This document shows, one piece after another, positions 23,519 through 34,329 of a stretch of 64,000 nucleotides of DNA. Every line of letters starts with the position of its first letter. Positions within the stretch are counted from its first letter, which is position 1. The DNA lies in NCBI GenBank assembly GCA_026873275.1, contig JANTUC010000003.1:124001-188000 (forward strand), written 5' to 3'. Position numbers and translations under genes: made by a program. The notes below the pieces were generated by a model. The model did no database searches and was not told the origin of the DNA. It saw nothing but the letters and a program-made list of their open reading frames with translations. This DNA comes from Pseudopithomyces maydicus (lineage: Eukaryota > Ascomycota > Dothideomycetes > Pleosporales > Didymosphaeriaceae).

Positions 23519-23564
23519 ATCACGACCCTCCGCGATCACGACCCTCCGCGATCACGACCCTCCG
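23519..23564. repeat. 16-bp tandem repeat in a divergent promoter
   Basis: Unit ATCACGACCCTCCGCG, two full copies and a 14-bp third copy. Each copy carries CGGAG on the minus strand, a plausible half-site for Zn2Cys6 regulators. It lies 152 bp upstream of the Zn2Cys6 ATG and about 230 bp upstream of the MFS ATG. Confidence 0.85.
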
Positions 23565-23791
23565 GCCTACCTTTCAATCAATCTATCAATCTCGACTCTT
23601 AAACTTCGGATTTAACAGCCAATGCAATGAAACTTTGCCCATACAATCATCGACATGGTACCTTTGCGCCACCTTAACTCCGGGTGTGGCCCACCTGCCG
23701 GCCGTACCCTTCACCATATAACAAGCAACACCTGACACAAGCAACTTACAAGAAAGACGACCAATTATTTCTCAGTCTGCGACAGTATATC

Positions 23792-25447
23792 ATGGCCTCT
23801 GACTGCGAATCTGCCCACGAGAAGCCGACCGCGTCGGAAGACGGCCATAATGACCGACAATCTAGCGAGCCCGACCAAACAGCAATCGCACAAGAGATTA
23901 AAGACAATGTAGTCGACTGGGACGGACCAGATGATCCCCAGAATCCTCAGAATTGGCCAACATGGAAGCGTACGATGCAAGTCGTCCTCGCCAGCGCTTT
24001 TTGCTTGCTGCGTAAGACGTCCGCGCGCCTTTGACGAAGCGAATTATTGTGCTGAATCGCATACAGGAACCTCGCTGCGACGATGTATGCACCTGGAGCT
24101 TCGTCGCTCGCGAGAGAGTTTCATATTACGAATGCTACTATCGTCAGCCTAACTGTGTCCATCTATCTTTGCGGTTTCGCCATCGGGCCAATGGTCATTG
24201 CACCGTTGTCTGAATTGTATGGACGTCTCGTGATTTATCACGTCTGTAATGTCACGTACATTGGCTTTATCATAGGATGTGCGCTGAGTAAAGATACGGG
24301 CATGTTCCTTGCTTTTCGATTTCTTGCAGGGTGTTCTGCTTCGGGCCCATTGACGGTCGGGGGCGGAACCATCGCTGATGTTGTCCCGCCGTCTCATCGT
24401 GGGAAAGCAATGTCTTTGTTTTCTCTTGGGCCACTGCTTGGACCAGTAAGTGGTACTATTCTATTGAAATTATCGCGATACTGATACTTTCCAAGGTTCT
24501 AGGCCCGATCGTTGGTGGTTTCGTGTCTGAATCGGTTGGCTGGCGATGGACTTTTTGGATCATCACGATTCTAGTAAGTAGAAAACTAAAACTAACCTCA
24601 GTGTTGTTCGCTAGCTGACAGCTCAATCCAGGCAGGAGTACTATTCATAACGTCAATATTCTTCCTCCGCGAGACCAACGCCGCCGTATTGCTAGCCTGG
24701 AAAACCGCACGCCTGCGCAAAGAAACCGGCAACACTGCTCTAGTCTCCAAAATGGATCGGGGCTTAAATCCCCGCCAACTTTTCCTCCGCGCCATCGTTC
24801 GACCGACAAAGCTTCTCACCCTGTCACCCATTGTGCTCCTTCTTTCTCTCTTGTGCGCATTCATGCTGGGTCTCCTCTTCCTCCTCTTTACCACTTTCCC
24901 CACGGTTTTCGAAGAACAGTATCATTTCTCTACCGGCAAGTCCGGCTTATCGTATCTCGGTATCGGAGTCGGGATGATCGTCTCGCTCGCATCGTTCGCC
25001 AACGTAAGCGACAAGATGCAAAAGGCACTCGGCGACTCGCCCAAGCCGGAAGGGCGCCTGAAGCCCATGGTGTGGGTCATGCCCGCCGTGCCGATCGGTA
25101 TCTTCTGGTACGGCTGGGCGGCCGACCAGAAAACGCATTGGATCGTGCCTATCCTTGGCACGGCGGTCTTTGGGTTCGGATTTCTCTGGGTTATCATGCC
25201 GACTCAGTTATATATGGTGGAGGCTTTCGGTCCTGAGGCTGCAGCCTCTGCGTTGGCCGCGAATGTTATCATTCGACTTCTTTGCGCGGCGTTTCTGCCG
25301 TTGGCAGGGCCGTCTTTGTATGCGGACCTAGGACTTGGATGGGGGAATAGCGTCTTGGGTTTCATCGGTGTGGCTTTCCTACCGGTGCCTCTTTTGTTTT
25401 ATCGCTATGGCGGGTGGCTTAGGGAACGTTTCCCTGTTGCGCTGTAA
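23792..25447 (+). CDS. MFS multidrug transporter (DHA1 type), possible one-base deletion at end of exon 1
   Basis: Exons 23792-24011, 24067-24445, 24496-24573 and 24632-25447. The N-terminal tail carries VDWDGPDDPQNPQNWP, the hallmark of fungal DHA1 transporters. Later blocks include APLSELYGR (loop A), FRFLAGCSASGPLTVGGGTIAD and LGPLLGPVLGPIVGGFVSE (motif C). Introns 2 and 3 are clean. The best donor of intron 1 (GTAAGA at 24012) leaves exon 2 out of frame by one. One extra T in the five-T run at 23998-24002 restores the frame and gives the usual NLAATMYAPG helix and 497 residues. A rare GC donor or the weak GTCCGC donor would be alternatives. It is divergent to the Zn2Cys6 gene and probably a plasma-membrane exporter under its control (inference). 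Confidence 0.78.
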
Positions 25448-25763
25448 GTTCTCGAGCTATGGAAAAGGTGTTCTTGTGTGGTCTTTTCATTGATAGAGGG
25501 GTATCTCCAGCATTAACAGGTGTTGAACATATATAGATTGTAATTAAATACTCAGTGTCTTCAAGATGTTAGTTTACCAGACCTTCCAGACGGCAGATCT
25601 TGCTAAATGTAAAACTATCATGACTTTGAGAAATGTGTAGTAGGAAACAGCGAAATGAGGAATTTTCTAGAAGGGCAATTTATTAGAACATAATGTGGTT
25701 ATAAAGATTTGGGATGAACGCGCCTTCCATTTTTAGCGGAAGGCACCCGAACCGTGGACACAT

Positions 25764-25775
25764 TGACGTCACGTG
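25764..25775. promoter_or_regulatory. Composite CRE and E-box (TGACGTCACGTG)
   Basis: A perfect 8-bp CRE palindrome TGACGTCA overlaps a perfect E-box CACGTG. It sits about 295 bp before the RRM-protein ATG. It is a candidate site for bZIP (CREB/ATF type) and bHLH factors that would compete for it. Confidence 0.45.
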
Positions 25776-26069
25776 AACGCCCGAACCGGAGCGAAGTGAA
25801 GATAGCTCTCGGTGTAAACAGGTTGATCAAAACAGCGAGCGAGACAGTCAACTCCATGTAATTTGTTAACGCTTTCTGCAAGCGGTTTAGTAACCGCGTA
25901 GTGTCGCAATATTCTAGAAGAGCATGTTGGCGGTAGACACAGTGCGTATCTCACTGTCAACAAACACTCACCAGAACTGAACTACATCGCGGTTCACTCC
26001 TAATCTCACCTTTAGAAACCTTTTGCGGCGGTCTCTCTTGAACCGATCAGCACACATTTCATCCCCGCC

Positions 26070-26933
26070 ATGTTCCACAATCACCCACGCAAAACCTCCA
26101 TCCCAATCCACTTCAACTTCGCCCGCTCGAAGCGCTCGACGCCCTCGCCCACCGCCACAACGTGTCCCTCACGGTTGCCCTCCGCGGGCAAAAGCGGTGT
26201 TCGTCTGCGCCCGGTCAGCGAAGGCCCGCGTCTGTCGCCCAACCCGTATGGACGCCCGTCGAGATCGCCAATTTTCCGCCGCAACTACAGCGCGCGGATT
26301 TCCTCGCCTTCCTTAACGGCTACTGCTTCTTGCCCGAGTTCGAATACCCTGTTACGCCGCGTTTCACTCGCCCATTTCGTACGATCGTCTCGGTGAGTAG
26401 CGTTGAGGAAGCGAAGCGGATGGTTGGGGAGCTGGATGGGAAGACACTTGCGGGCCGCAGGATTTCTGTCAAGATCGTTGGCAAAGTTACGTGGAAGACC
26501 CAGGAGGATGCGATGCAGGAATTGGTGGATGAGCTCAAGAGTCGCATTATCAGTATGTATAAACAAGCCCTCGGCGTATATCAGCGAGCTAACCAGAGTA
26601 GATACGGCTCGAGCACTTCACAGTAACCTGTCAGGCGCGATTCTAGAGGTTCGAGAGGTGGCGAAAGATGGAGCACATTTTGCTGTCCTCCAGGAGAGCG
26701 GCCCGGTTCCAATCTACGTCAGTCCTGGAGAACGCACTGCGTGCACGCAAGACAAGATGAATTGGCAATTCGTGGCCGGTGGCTCGTCTAACTCGAAGGC
26801 GGAAGGTGAACAATATGTCTCGCGATTGGAGGCGCTCAAAGACCTCTTGTATTCTGTGGAGAAGCAAGGCGTAATCAGCAAGATTTGGGATGAATGTAAG
26901 GGAACTGGGAGATTTGTGGCAATTGCCATTTAA
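26070..26933 (+). CDS. RRM-fold RNA-binding protein, one base missing near the start
   Basis: Exon 1 is 26070-26552 and exon 2 is 26602-26933, around a 49-bp GTATGT...GTAG intron. The ATG at 26070 begins MFHNHPRKTSIPIHFNF, but the conserved part continues in the next frame (PLEALDALAHRHNVSLTV). One extra C in the CCC run at about 26122-26124 joins them and makes both the exon 1 phase and the 271-residue total consistent. Residues about 75-150 fit an RRM: a beta1-like IANFPP, a loop, then FRTIVSVSSVEEAKRMVGELDGKTLAGRRISVKIV with the alpha2-beta4 pattern. RNP1 and RNP2 are degenerate, so RNA binding may be weak. No paralogue can be named. A GTG start in the downstream frame is unlikely in a fungal nuclear gene. 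Confidence 0.65.
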
Positions 26934-27774
26934 GCGTTTTGGTAGGCGGAGGCAGGAATTTATTGATCTCTCACTGGTGATTGCACCAGGTGCAATACAA
27001 CCTTGGGAATAGTCGGGTTTTTCAGTTTCGCGATAATAGATACGAAACAAACCCCACCGAACCTCATATTCTCCCTTCACTTTGATTCCAGAATCAGAAG
27101 ACGAATAGTGGAATAACACGTACTTCATAGCTTCTCATCTAAGACATGAATACGGTGTTTGCTATGAATTGAGTGAATATCCCCAGTGTTCTGATAACCT
27201 TATCATGTCGAAAAATACAGTGACTACCTAATCCCCGGAGAGATAAATTGAAAATGCCTTGCTCTTCCGCATTACCTTGACAAAATCCAACGCTTGCGGC
27301 TTTCCATGTACATACGTGCACAGTACCTCCGTAAGGCATACATTTCGGCTTGAGTTCCCGTCTTGATTGTAGTAGGAGCGTTTACATGTGACATCAAGAA
27401 CTCTTACCATTATGTCCCTTAAATATGGAATACACTTTTGTTTCCTTTCGCTCTGGGAATGGCTAATTGGCATCGAGCTTCCATCATAGAACTTGAAGAC
27501 TAGGTACTACAAGACCATGATAGCATTTATCCGTTTTTAAAATAAGAGCCCTCTTCTGCAACTGCATATCGATTGTCGAATAGTGCAGCGAACTATGGCA
27601 GAAGAAGGCACATAGCTAGTGGAGGAGTTGATAAGAAGGTCATAATGAAGTGTCATCATCAGAACAACCACGAAATCATGTCGATTGCTCCATAGAATAT
27701 ATCTATGCTATTGCACATCCAGAGATCCTTTTCAAGAAACTCTTATGACCACCAGCTCTAAGATCTTTATTATC
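26934..27774. other. Intergenic, convergent
   Basis: About 840 bp between the 3' ends of the RRM and Clr5 genes. No gene seen. Confidence 0.5.
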
Positions 27775-30491
27775 CTAGATGGCTGGAATGAATGAAGTCT
27801 TTTGCCAATCATCGAGATTACTGAAGTATGAAGTGCATGCAATTGCTCGGCGTGGGCAATGATAGAATCCCAAGTAAATACCACATGCGCAATACGGCCC
27901 CAAAATTCTGCATTTAACGTGTCCCAGTACCTCAGGATCTCCAGTTTGTAGACATTCAAGGATAGCATCGATCGTGATATACTGGGATAGCCAGGTTCGG
28001 CATTCCTCCTGGCGCCGATACGTGAGAAGCTCCGCCTGGCAAGCTGCCCAAATATGACCGAGGTGTGGATTCCGTCCAAATGCACGAAGGTCGTCATCAT
28101 AATCATGAAGATGTTCACAGGGCGCTGAGGCTTCCATGGTTCCGTCGTGGAAGATCTCCCGCGTCCATAAAATTTCATCCAACTCAGGCCTACTAGAAAA
28201 CGTGGGTTCTCTCTCCTCGTACGCCCTAAGTATAGCCTCATGTATTGCTTCGTATCCCGATGGAGGACTTTGCTCAGATACCCATCGTTGTTGCTCCTCA
28301 ATTTGCTGTAGAATCAAGATGAAGACGGTCCAGCCTTTGTAAGCTTCTTGAGAAGAACAATGCTGTGCAATGGAATCGACTCTTCTTGCAAGCTCAAAGG
28401 GAGATAACTCTTCATGAGTACAGCCATCACGAGTCTCATGATCTTGTAATAGATCCATGGACACATGTGATTTGTGGATCTGATGAGCTTCGCTTGCGTT
28501 TGTAACAGCGAACTGGAGGAGACAGCATATCATGCCGAATAGATCTTCCCCATCCATCCCATGTTCCAACAGCTCCAATGCAATTAGAATCATAGCATGC
28601 AGAGGCGTCAGTTCCAACTTCATTCCACAGTTGAAGCACCGCCTAACGAATAAACCGCTTACTGCTGGGATCGAGGATCGCGACAAAGCTTCGATACAAT
28701 GGCACACAGCTTGGATGGACGTGTGACAAAACTTGTGTTTCCAACTGCTTGGAATCCTGACTGCTCCGCTGCTGATCATTTTTCGGTATGAGTCGGACTC
28801 TGCATCCCATCGGCCACAAACATCCACCTCTTCCCCTGCATAACCTTGAAATCCTCTCAAACTATCACTCACAGCTTCTAAGGGTGCACTAGAGTGGCTG
28901 CGTAAGATCCGAAGCAGAATTACATCGAGCACAGTGTGTCCATTGCTATCTCGATCAAAGGTCTTCGGATTCAATGTGTAAGATTTCGAAAGCAGGTATT
29001 GCATAATCAGGCAGCATGTATTGCCACCATCTAAGTAAGCAGCAGCTAGATGAGCAGGATAGAAATCTTGGCCGATACGTGTAGGCAATGCTCTTAGTTC
29101 CTCTTCTGATTCGTGCATGATCATTCGCTCGACTAGTTCAGCATTACGACCCATGATTGCGAAACCTAATGCTTCTCTCCAAATTTCATCTGGAGATTTG
29201 CGTGCTGCCTGACTGACATAACTGATATCGACTGGAAGCTGTGATTTTTGGACGGTACTGAATGAATTTGACTCTAGGCCATCTTGAAGCTTCTGCTCCA
29301 ATAGCTGAGTAAGCCATTGGTCAGGCCATTTCTGAGAGGAAGTATTGTCGAAGCTTGTTGGCGTATCGTCTTCAAGCCATTCGATTTGCCCATGTTCATC
29401 CATAGAGACATGAATTGACCAGCGGCACAAAGGCGAAGGTCCTGGAGCTGGGATGGTGGTGCGACGTGCCGAGGCGAATGGCAGGGAATTAAAATCTTGA
29501 CGAGCTGGTGGAGATGGTGCAAGGAGACCCGGAGAAGCCGCATTTTGAAGGTTCTGCCACAGATCGTCAACACTCCAATTTCTTGGGCCATGACCCCAGT
29601 GCTTTGCGGTGATGAAGCTAAAGTACCAAAACTCATACATCCAGGTAGAAAATGCTCTGCAAAACATTCAGTAAAAATCCTTGAACCCGTTAAAATACGC
29701 ACTTTTTATCTTCATTACTAAAAGCTTTTAAAAGTCCCTCGAAATCTCCAGCAACAAACATAATAGCATTCTGCCGGGCCGTCTTTAAGTTGACGGCTTG
29801 GGAAAGTCCTGGGGAAAGGGCCGTGTTTGCAGCAGGCGACGCTATGGAAACGTCACTCGGCGTCGAAACAGACATCGCTGCGGGGCATGGATGATCCAGA
29901 AGTTGCGGAAGCATATTCTGTAGTGCACGATATGGCAAGTTCCAATTCATGAAGGTTCTGTATGAGTCATTAGAATTGATATAGGCCCTGGTGTTGGTGG
30001 ACTCACATTGTATCACCAGCAATCCCATTGAACCCACCACTAGATCTACTGAAATTGCGATGAAACAGTACTGCAAAGGTTTGCTTTTTCATCTGAGCTT
30101 TCTCGAAACGAATGAGCTTTCGAGTGTCGACAGTTCGATTCTGATACCTGACAACCGTTTCTTGCCCGGCATTGAGTCGTTGCTGAGATTTGTCGATAAT
30201 TCGCGCCTTCGTTCTAGAGCTGATACTTTTTTTCCAGCCCCACTTGTCAAAGCGGTATTTGTACTGATGAACCCTTCTTAAAATTAGCGGATAACGGTAC
30301 CAAATGGTTAGGAGAGCAACGGACTCTGCATCGAAGTTGTGTGTATCGCGCATGATACTCTTGATCTTGGGAAGCTTGAGGTTCTCATCGAGATACAATT
30401 GCTTGAGCAATTGTTTGTGGATCTCCCATTTCTGATTGAAGGTTACTGGTGTATTCGGGACAACAAGATTCATTGGGTCATGTGACTCCAT
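27775..30491 (-). CDS. Clr5-domain protein with long helical C-terminal region
   Basis: Four exons: 30321-30491, 30007-30263, 29703-29957 and 27775-29656. Introns are 46-57 bp and all phases close, giving 854 residues. Residues about 18-70 form a Clr5 domain: KWEIHKQLLKQLYLDENLKL, then YKYRFDKWGWKK after the first splice. Clr5 is a fungal DNA-binding-like domain named from the fission-yeast silencing factor. The remaining about 700 residues are helical and Cys/His-containing. One stretch resembles degenerate ankyrin repeats (LGFAIMGRNAELVERMI, then YPAHLAAAYLDGGNTCCLIMQYLL), as in many fungal Clr5 proteins. The function is unknown; a chromatin or regulatory role is inferred from the domain only. 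A TATATAA at about 30589 precedes the start. Confidence 0.82.
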
Positions 30492-30668
30492 TGCAAATAA
30501 TCGCCTTTAACCGCAGTCTCAAATGGATTGAGCAGAAACACAATTTTAGGTTGGTAGTTCGAGGAACCTGTCTGGGTTAACCCAAGCGTTATATAGTGAT
30601 GCCCGAGTATGGGTGTCGGAGTTGTGGGCTCCAGCCTAGGATGCGGTGTGCCCCCTTGCCAAGCTTTG

Positions 30669-31104
30669 CAAAAGACGACTATCCAATTACAACTACTGAG
30701 AGGGTTACACATGCCCCTGTGCGTGAGCGGCCTCTTCGGGGTCGACGTGGTCCTGCATACCGGAGCCGACGCCATGCTTTGCAAAAGTACACTGTCCAAT
30801 CATCTCACCAACAGATAAGCACGGCAACACCAATCAAAGGCAGGCTTTACACGATCTAGTCAGGCCGCCCGGCACAATTATGGAAAGGCTTATGAATTAA
30901 AAGGCACCCCGTGAAACATCCTAGCGCATTGATCACTGTGCATCTCAGACCCTGGCTCGCAAAAGTAGAGTGGCCAATGGCTGTGGGGAATTTCGCGAGC
31001 TTAGCTGCGCCAATATGTCAACTTCCAACTATCCGAGACTGGATACATGTCGTGAGAGAGCATGGTCTCCGCGAATCCTTGTTGACAAAAGTAGAACTCC
31101 CAAT
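30669..31104 (+). promoter_or_regulatory. Four-copy CAAAAG-N8-CCAAT element
   Basis: Exact copies at 30669-30687, 30782-30800, 30960-30978 and 31086-31104, all in the same orientation, each with CAAAAG, eight bases and CCAAT. The spacers are ACGACTAT, TACACTGT, TAGAGTGG and TAGAACTC, so the last three also share a TA start. Copies start 113, 178 and 126 bp apart. They lie between the TATA boxes of the Clr5 gene and the small gene at 31.4 kb. CCAAT is the HAP/CBC complex core site, and the fixed CAAAAG may bind a partner. Confidence 0.7.
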
Positions 31105-31315
31105 CAAAAGAGTGATTTTCACATATTCAGAAGACTCGGTAACACTCATGTGGGATTGTTGGAGAGAGATTCAACCCTAGTACAGGGCGAAACCCCGTAT
31201 CGCCTTCTCGGCGACGCAAGATCGCCCATTCCATCAAACGGAAATCTGCTTTCTTCTGGTTCAACCATGTGTTCATGTTCAGTGTTTGACAGACCTCTGT
31301 ACACCTCTTTATGAC

Positions 31316-31321
31316 TATAAA
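31316..31321 (+). promoter_or_regulatory. TATA box of the small gene
   Basis: TATAAA about 85-90 bp before the ATG at 31406. Confidence 0.5.
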
Positions 31322-31405
31322 ATCCCCAAGACCTCCTCACTGTCTACTCGCTCATCAAGCCCAACTCTCACCCTTACATCTCCTTTATTACTCGAAATAT
31401 ACACC

Positions 31406-31918
31406 ATGGCGTCTGATTCGACTAGCTCTACCCTTCCAGACTCGAAGAAGGTGGAAGATGTGCAGGCGAGTCTCGGACGTCAAGCTCAGCATGTTAGACC
31501 TGCTTCAACGAATTCTAAGTGCGTATCTTGAACATTCCTATCTTCTTTCACCATGAGTTGACAAATACAAAACAGGGCTACCTCATTCCACAGGAACAAC
31601 TCCCAAGGAGGCGCAATCCACCCTACTCATACGGCCGACGCTTCCGCTCGCAGTGTTGACGAGGCGATGGCCAATATTGACAGAGCTGTGCGCCAAGGCG
31701 TTAACACTCTTCAGCTCTGTCCGTGGCATACCCAACAAATTACTTATGCAAATCAACGCGGGGCAGAACCCGATCCAATGAATCGATATATGGCTGAAGG
31801 GGCATCTGAGCAGAGCGCAATATATTATGGTGCTCAGACGGGTACTCTTTCCACTACGAAGGCTTGTACCTGTGCTGCTCTCTTTGCGAGCGCTATGAAC
31901 TCAACTTCAAGGAACTAG
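31406..31918 (+). CDS. Small soluble protein of unknown function
   Basis: Two exons, 31406-31518 and 31576-31918, with a 57-bp GTGCGT...ACAG intron; 151 residues. The ATG has a good context (ACACCATGG) and a TATA box. The N-terminal third is Ser/Gln-rich and polar (MASDSTSSTLPDSKKVEDVQ). The middle has a short helical stretch (SVDEAMANIDRAVRQGVNTLQLCPWHTQQ). There is no signal peptide, membrane segment or known motif. I do not recognise it. It is divergent to the Clr5 gene and would share the four-copy CCAAT element. The gene call rests on the splice phase, promoter spacing and start context. Confidence 0.55.
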
Positions 31919-33384
31919 TTGCTCTGAGCAAAGCTTGAGGTCTGATGGCCAGACCTATCAGTGCTTCGATGATCGAAGGGAGCGAAGGAAACGAAGTGCC
32001 AGGATAGGATAGATCAAAAAAGGTTCATAATTTTGTTTGCCTTGCTTATTTGTCTCTGGGTGTTATGAAAACAAATAAAACTGCTGTTTCTGGTCTGAAC
32101 TGCACTAGGGGAAGGTCTCGAGCTAGGGTCCCATGCGAAGAGAATGTATTAAATGAATGTATCCTTAGTATGTAATCTGTTACACATAACCCATATAATT
32201 CATACAAGCGTTGATGAGATGGACAGGAAATAGTGGCTATATTCTTGTATCGGCTCTTACTGATATACAAGCCTATCGCTTCCATTGGTATTCGGAATCT
32301 TGGCTTTTAGATCGACATCTTCTAAGCCCTGAAGACCACAGCAAGGCCAAAAGTAGACTTCAACCTGGAAGACGTCGATCATCATCACAGCGGAACAACG
32401 CCTAGCAAATATTTCCATTACTACCAGAAGAGCATTTCATCGTGGTTTCGAACACCTTTGACAGTATACGCTCAATAGAAGTCTTGTTATGAGCTGAAAT
32501 TTCATTGCGACCCTCAAAGTTTACTAGAACTCCAGAGCTTCTTTACCTCAGAATCAAGATAGCCCCTTCTGGTATAGATACTGGGCTGTTATGAATGACT
32601 CAGGTGGCGGTATTTACGTTGCGCCATCTGTCAGGCATGTACACCATGGCTGAATGCTTTAAAAGACGAGGAGTAAATATCTAAGACGTCGCTAATGAAT
32701 TCAAATGCTTAAATATAGCTTCATAATGAGTCGAGAAGCTGCTCATGAGAACAAGCTCCCAAATTTTCCCAATTCAGTTGCCTAGAGATATACACAACTC
32801 ATAATGTCCGTGCGCTAATTGGCAAAAGGGCTGAACCCAAGGCTTTATTCAGACTAGCAGAGGAGGGCTCACTAAACGGGCATCCGATCAAGTCAGGTAT
32901 CTCATGCTCCAGGCTCGCATGCTGTGCATTTTCGCCTATTACTACCAGTCAATAGGTGCAAGCCTTACTGCGCCACAATTTCGCCTTGCAGAACGCCAAC
33001 TCACGACGCCCCATTCCGACCTGCATGCAGATTCCGGTCAAGCAATCTCATTCATCTATTCGCTCTCCAGTTGACCTACTGCTTGTTGAGAGATATCACC
33101 GCCGAACGAACCAATGAGGTTCTTCGCCCGCACTCTAAAATTTACGCCACATCTAGGTTTCCGGTGAGCCTGCAGTATCGCTTCTTCATCATTTTCCGGT
33201 CAGTTGAGGTGAAGATCTCAGGCTTTCGATTGAGGCTATGTTAGCAGATTAGCAGACGTTATGGCAGCTTATCGATAGCTTAAGATTCGGTTCGATATCC
33301 TATACTGAAGCCCTCCTGATTTTGTCCAAATCTTGCGCAAACACTAAATCTAAAGCACATGTTTTGATTTTCTTTGTCGCTAAG
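31919..33384. other. Intergenic
   Basis: About 1.5 kb with only short frames and no recognised feature. Confidence 0.45.
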
Positions 33385-34329
33385 ATGAACGTCCTTGGTG
33401 CGTCCGTTAGTCCTCCTTTGCACCCCGATCGAGTTGGAGAGCTCCCCAGCTGCATCACCACATTGCAACGGGTAAAAAGAGTTATAAATGAGTCTATCGA
33501 GAATTTACAGGTGTTGCAACGGAAAGAACTATCAGATCTCTTTACCGATCCAAGCATTTTAGAGGACCATAGTTCCCAGTGGTACGGGTTCACTCAAGAG
33601 CGTATCGCTACACGCGTGAAATGGTTAAACGATAAATTTGTTACTGCCATCGACCGTGATCTAAGAAATATGGAGCTTTTACAGCAGGCATTCCCAGATT
33701 TTTGGGATCAAGAGATAGGAGCCAGGATCTCTGACGAAGGAATAACGCATTTCAGAAACGTGACAAAAGTGTGGGAGACAATTGAGTGGTCGCTCAAAAA
33801 TCAAGATTCGAAGGGACCATACCGGGTGGAAGCATTAGCCGAATATAAAAGTCTCTTCGACTCTTTGCAGAGCATAATCCGAGAAACAGGTTATAGAACA
33901 TCTAAATGGTGGAATTTAGGGGATATTAATGAACTGACCGATGTGTGGTTCGAAACGATATCGCCAACGTACTCACTTGAAATCCCGACAACAAGGGCTT
34001 CATCGCCAAACAACAGCAGTTCTCTGATATCGCTGAGCGAATTTTTAGATCTAGACATCGAGAAAGGCTTTTTGGATCACGATCAAGACTCAACATTGTC
34101 TAATTCTTTTCGAAAAACATTCTGGACTTGGAAACGAAGACCCAAAGGATTTCTGGTCAAGGAAGTCTGGTTGGTCGCAGTATGTGTGATTACCGCAGTG
34201 ATCTACTCTGCCGTAACACACGACGTCCAGACTGCCTTCACGATCGCTGGCGTGCTAATTGCGTCGGGAAATGTTCTCTTATTGGCAATCGCGTACAAAA
34301 ACACGACTACGAAGATTGCTCTTGAATAG
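33385..34329 (+). CDS. Unknown helical protein with two C-terminal membrane segments
   Basis: Single exon, 314 residues from the ATG at 33385; in-frame sequence upstream starts only at TTG. The first about 240 residues are soluble and mostly helical, with amphipathic stretches (TTLQRVKRVINESIENLQVLQ, ALAEYKSLFDSLQSIIRETG). The last about 55 residues hold two hydrophobic helices separated by a short loop (EVWLVAVCVITAVIYSAV and AFTIAGVLIASGNVLLLAIAY), then a short tail, so both termini are probably on the same side of the membrane. There is no signal peptide and no catalytic motif. I do not recognise the family. The soluble helical domain with a hairpin anchor resembles the layout of several fungal membrane-targeted regulators, but that is only a resemblance. 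Confidence 0.6.
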   Translation: MNVLGASVSPPLHPDRVGELPSCITTLQRVKRVINESIENLQVLQRKELSDLFTDPSILEDHSSQWYGFTQERIATRVKWLNDKFVTAIDRDLRNMELLQQAFPDFWDQEIGARISDEGITHFRNVTKVWETIEWSLKNQDSKGPYRVEALAEYKSLFDSLQSIIRETGYRTSKWWNLGDINELTDVWFETISPTYSLEIPTTRASSPNNSSSLISLSEFLDLDIEKGFLDHDQDSTLSNSFRKTFWTWKRRPKGFLVKEVWLVAVCVITAVIYSAVTHDVQTAFTIAGVLIASGNVLLLAIAYKNTTTKIALE

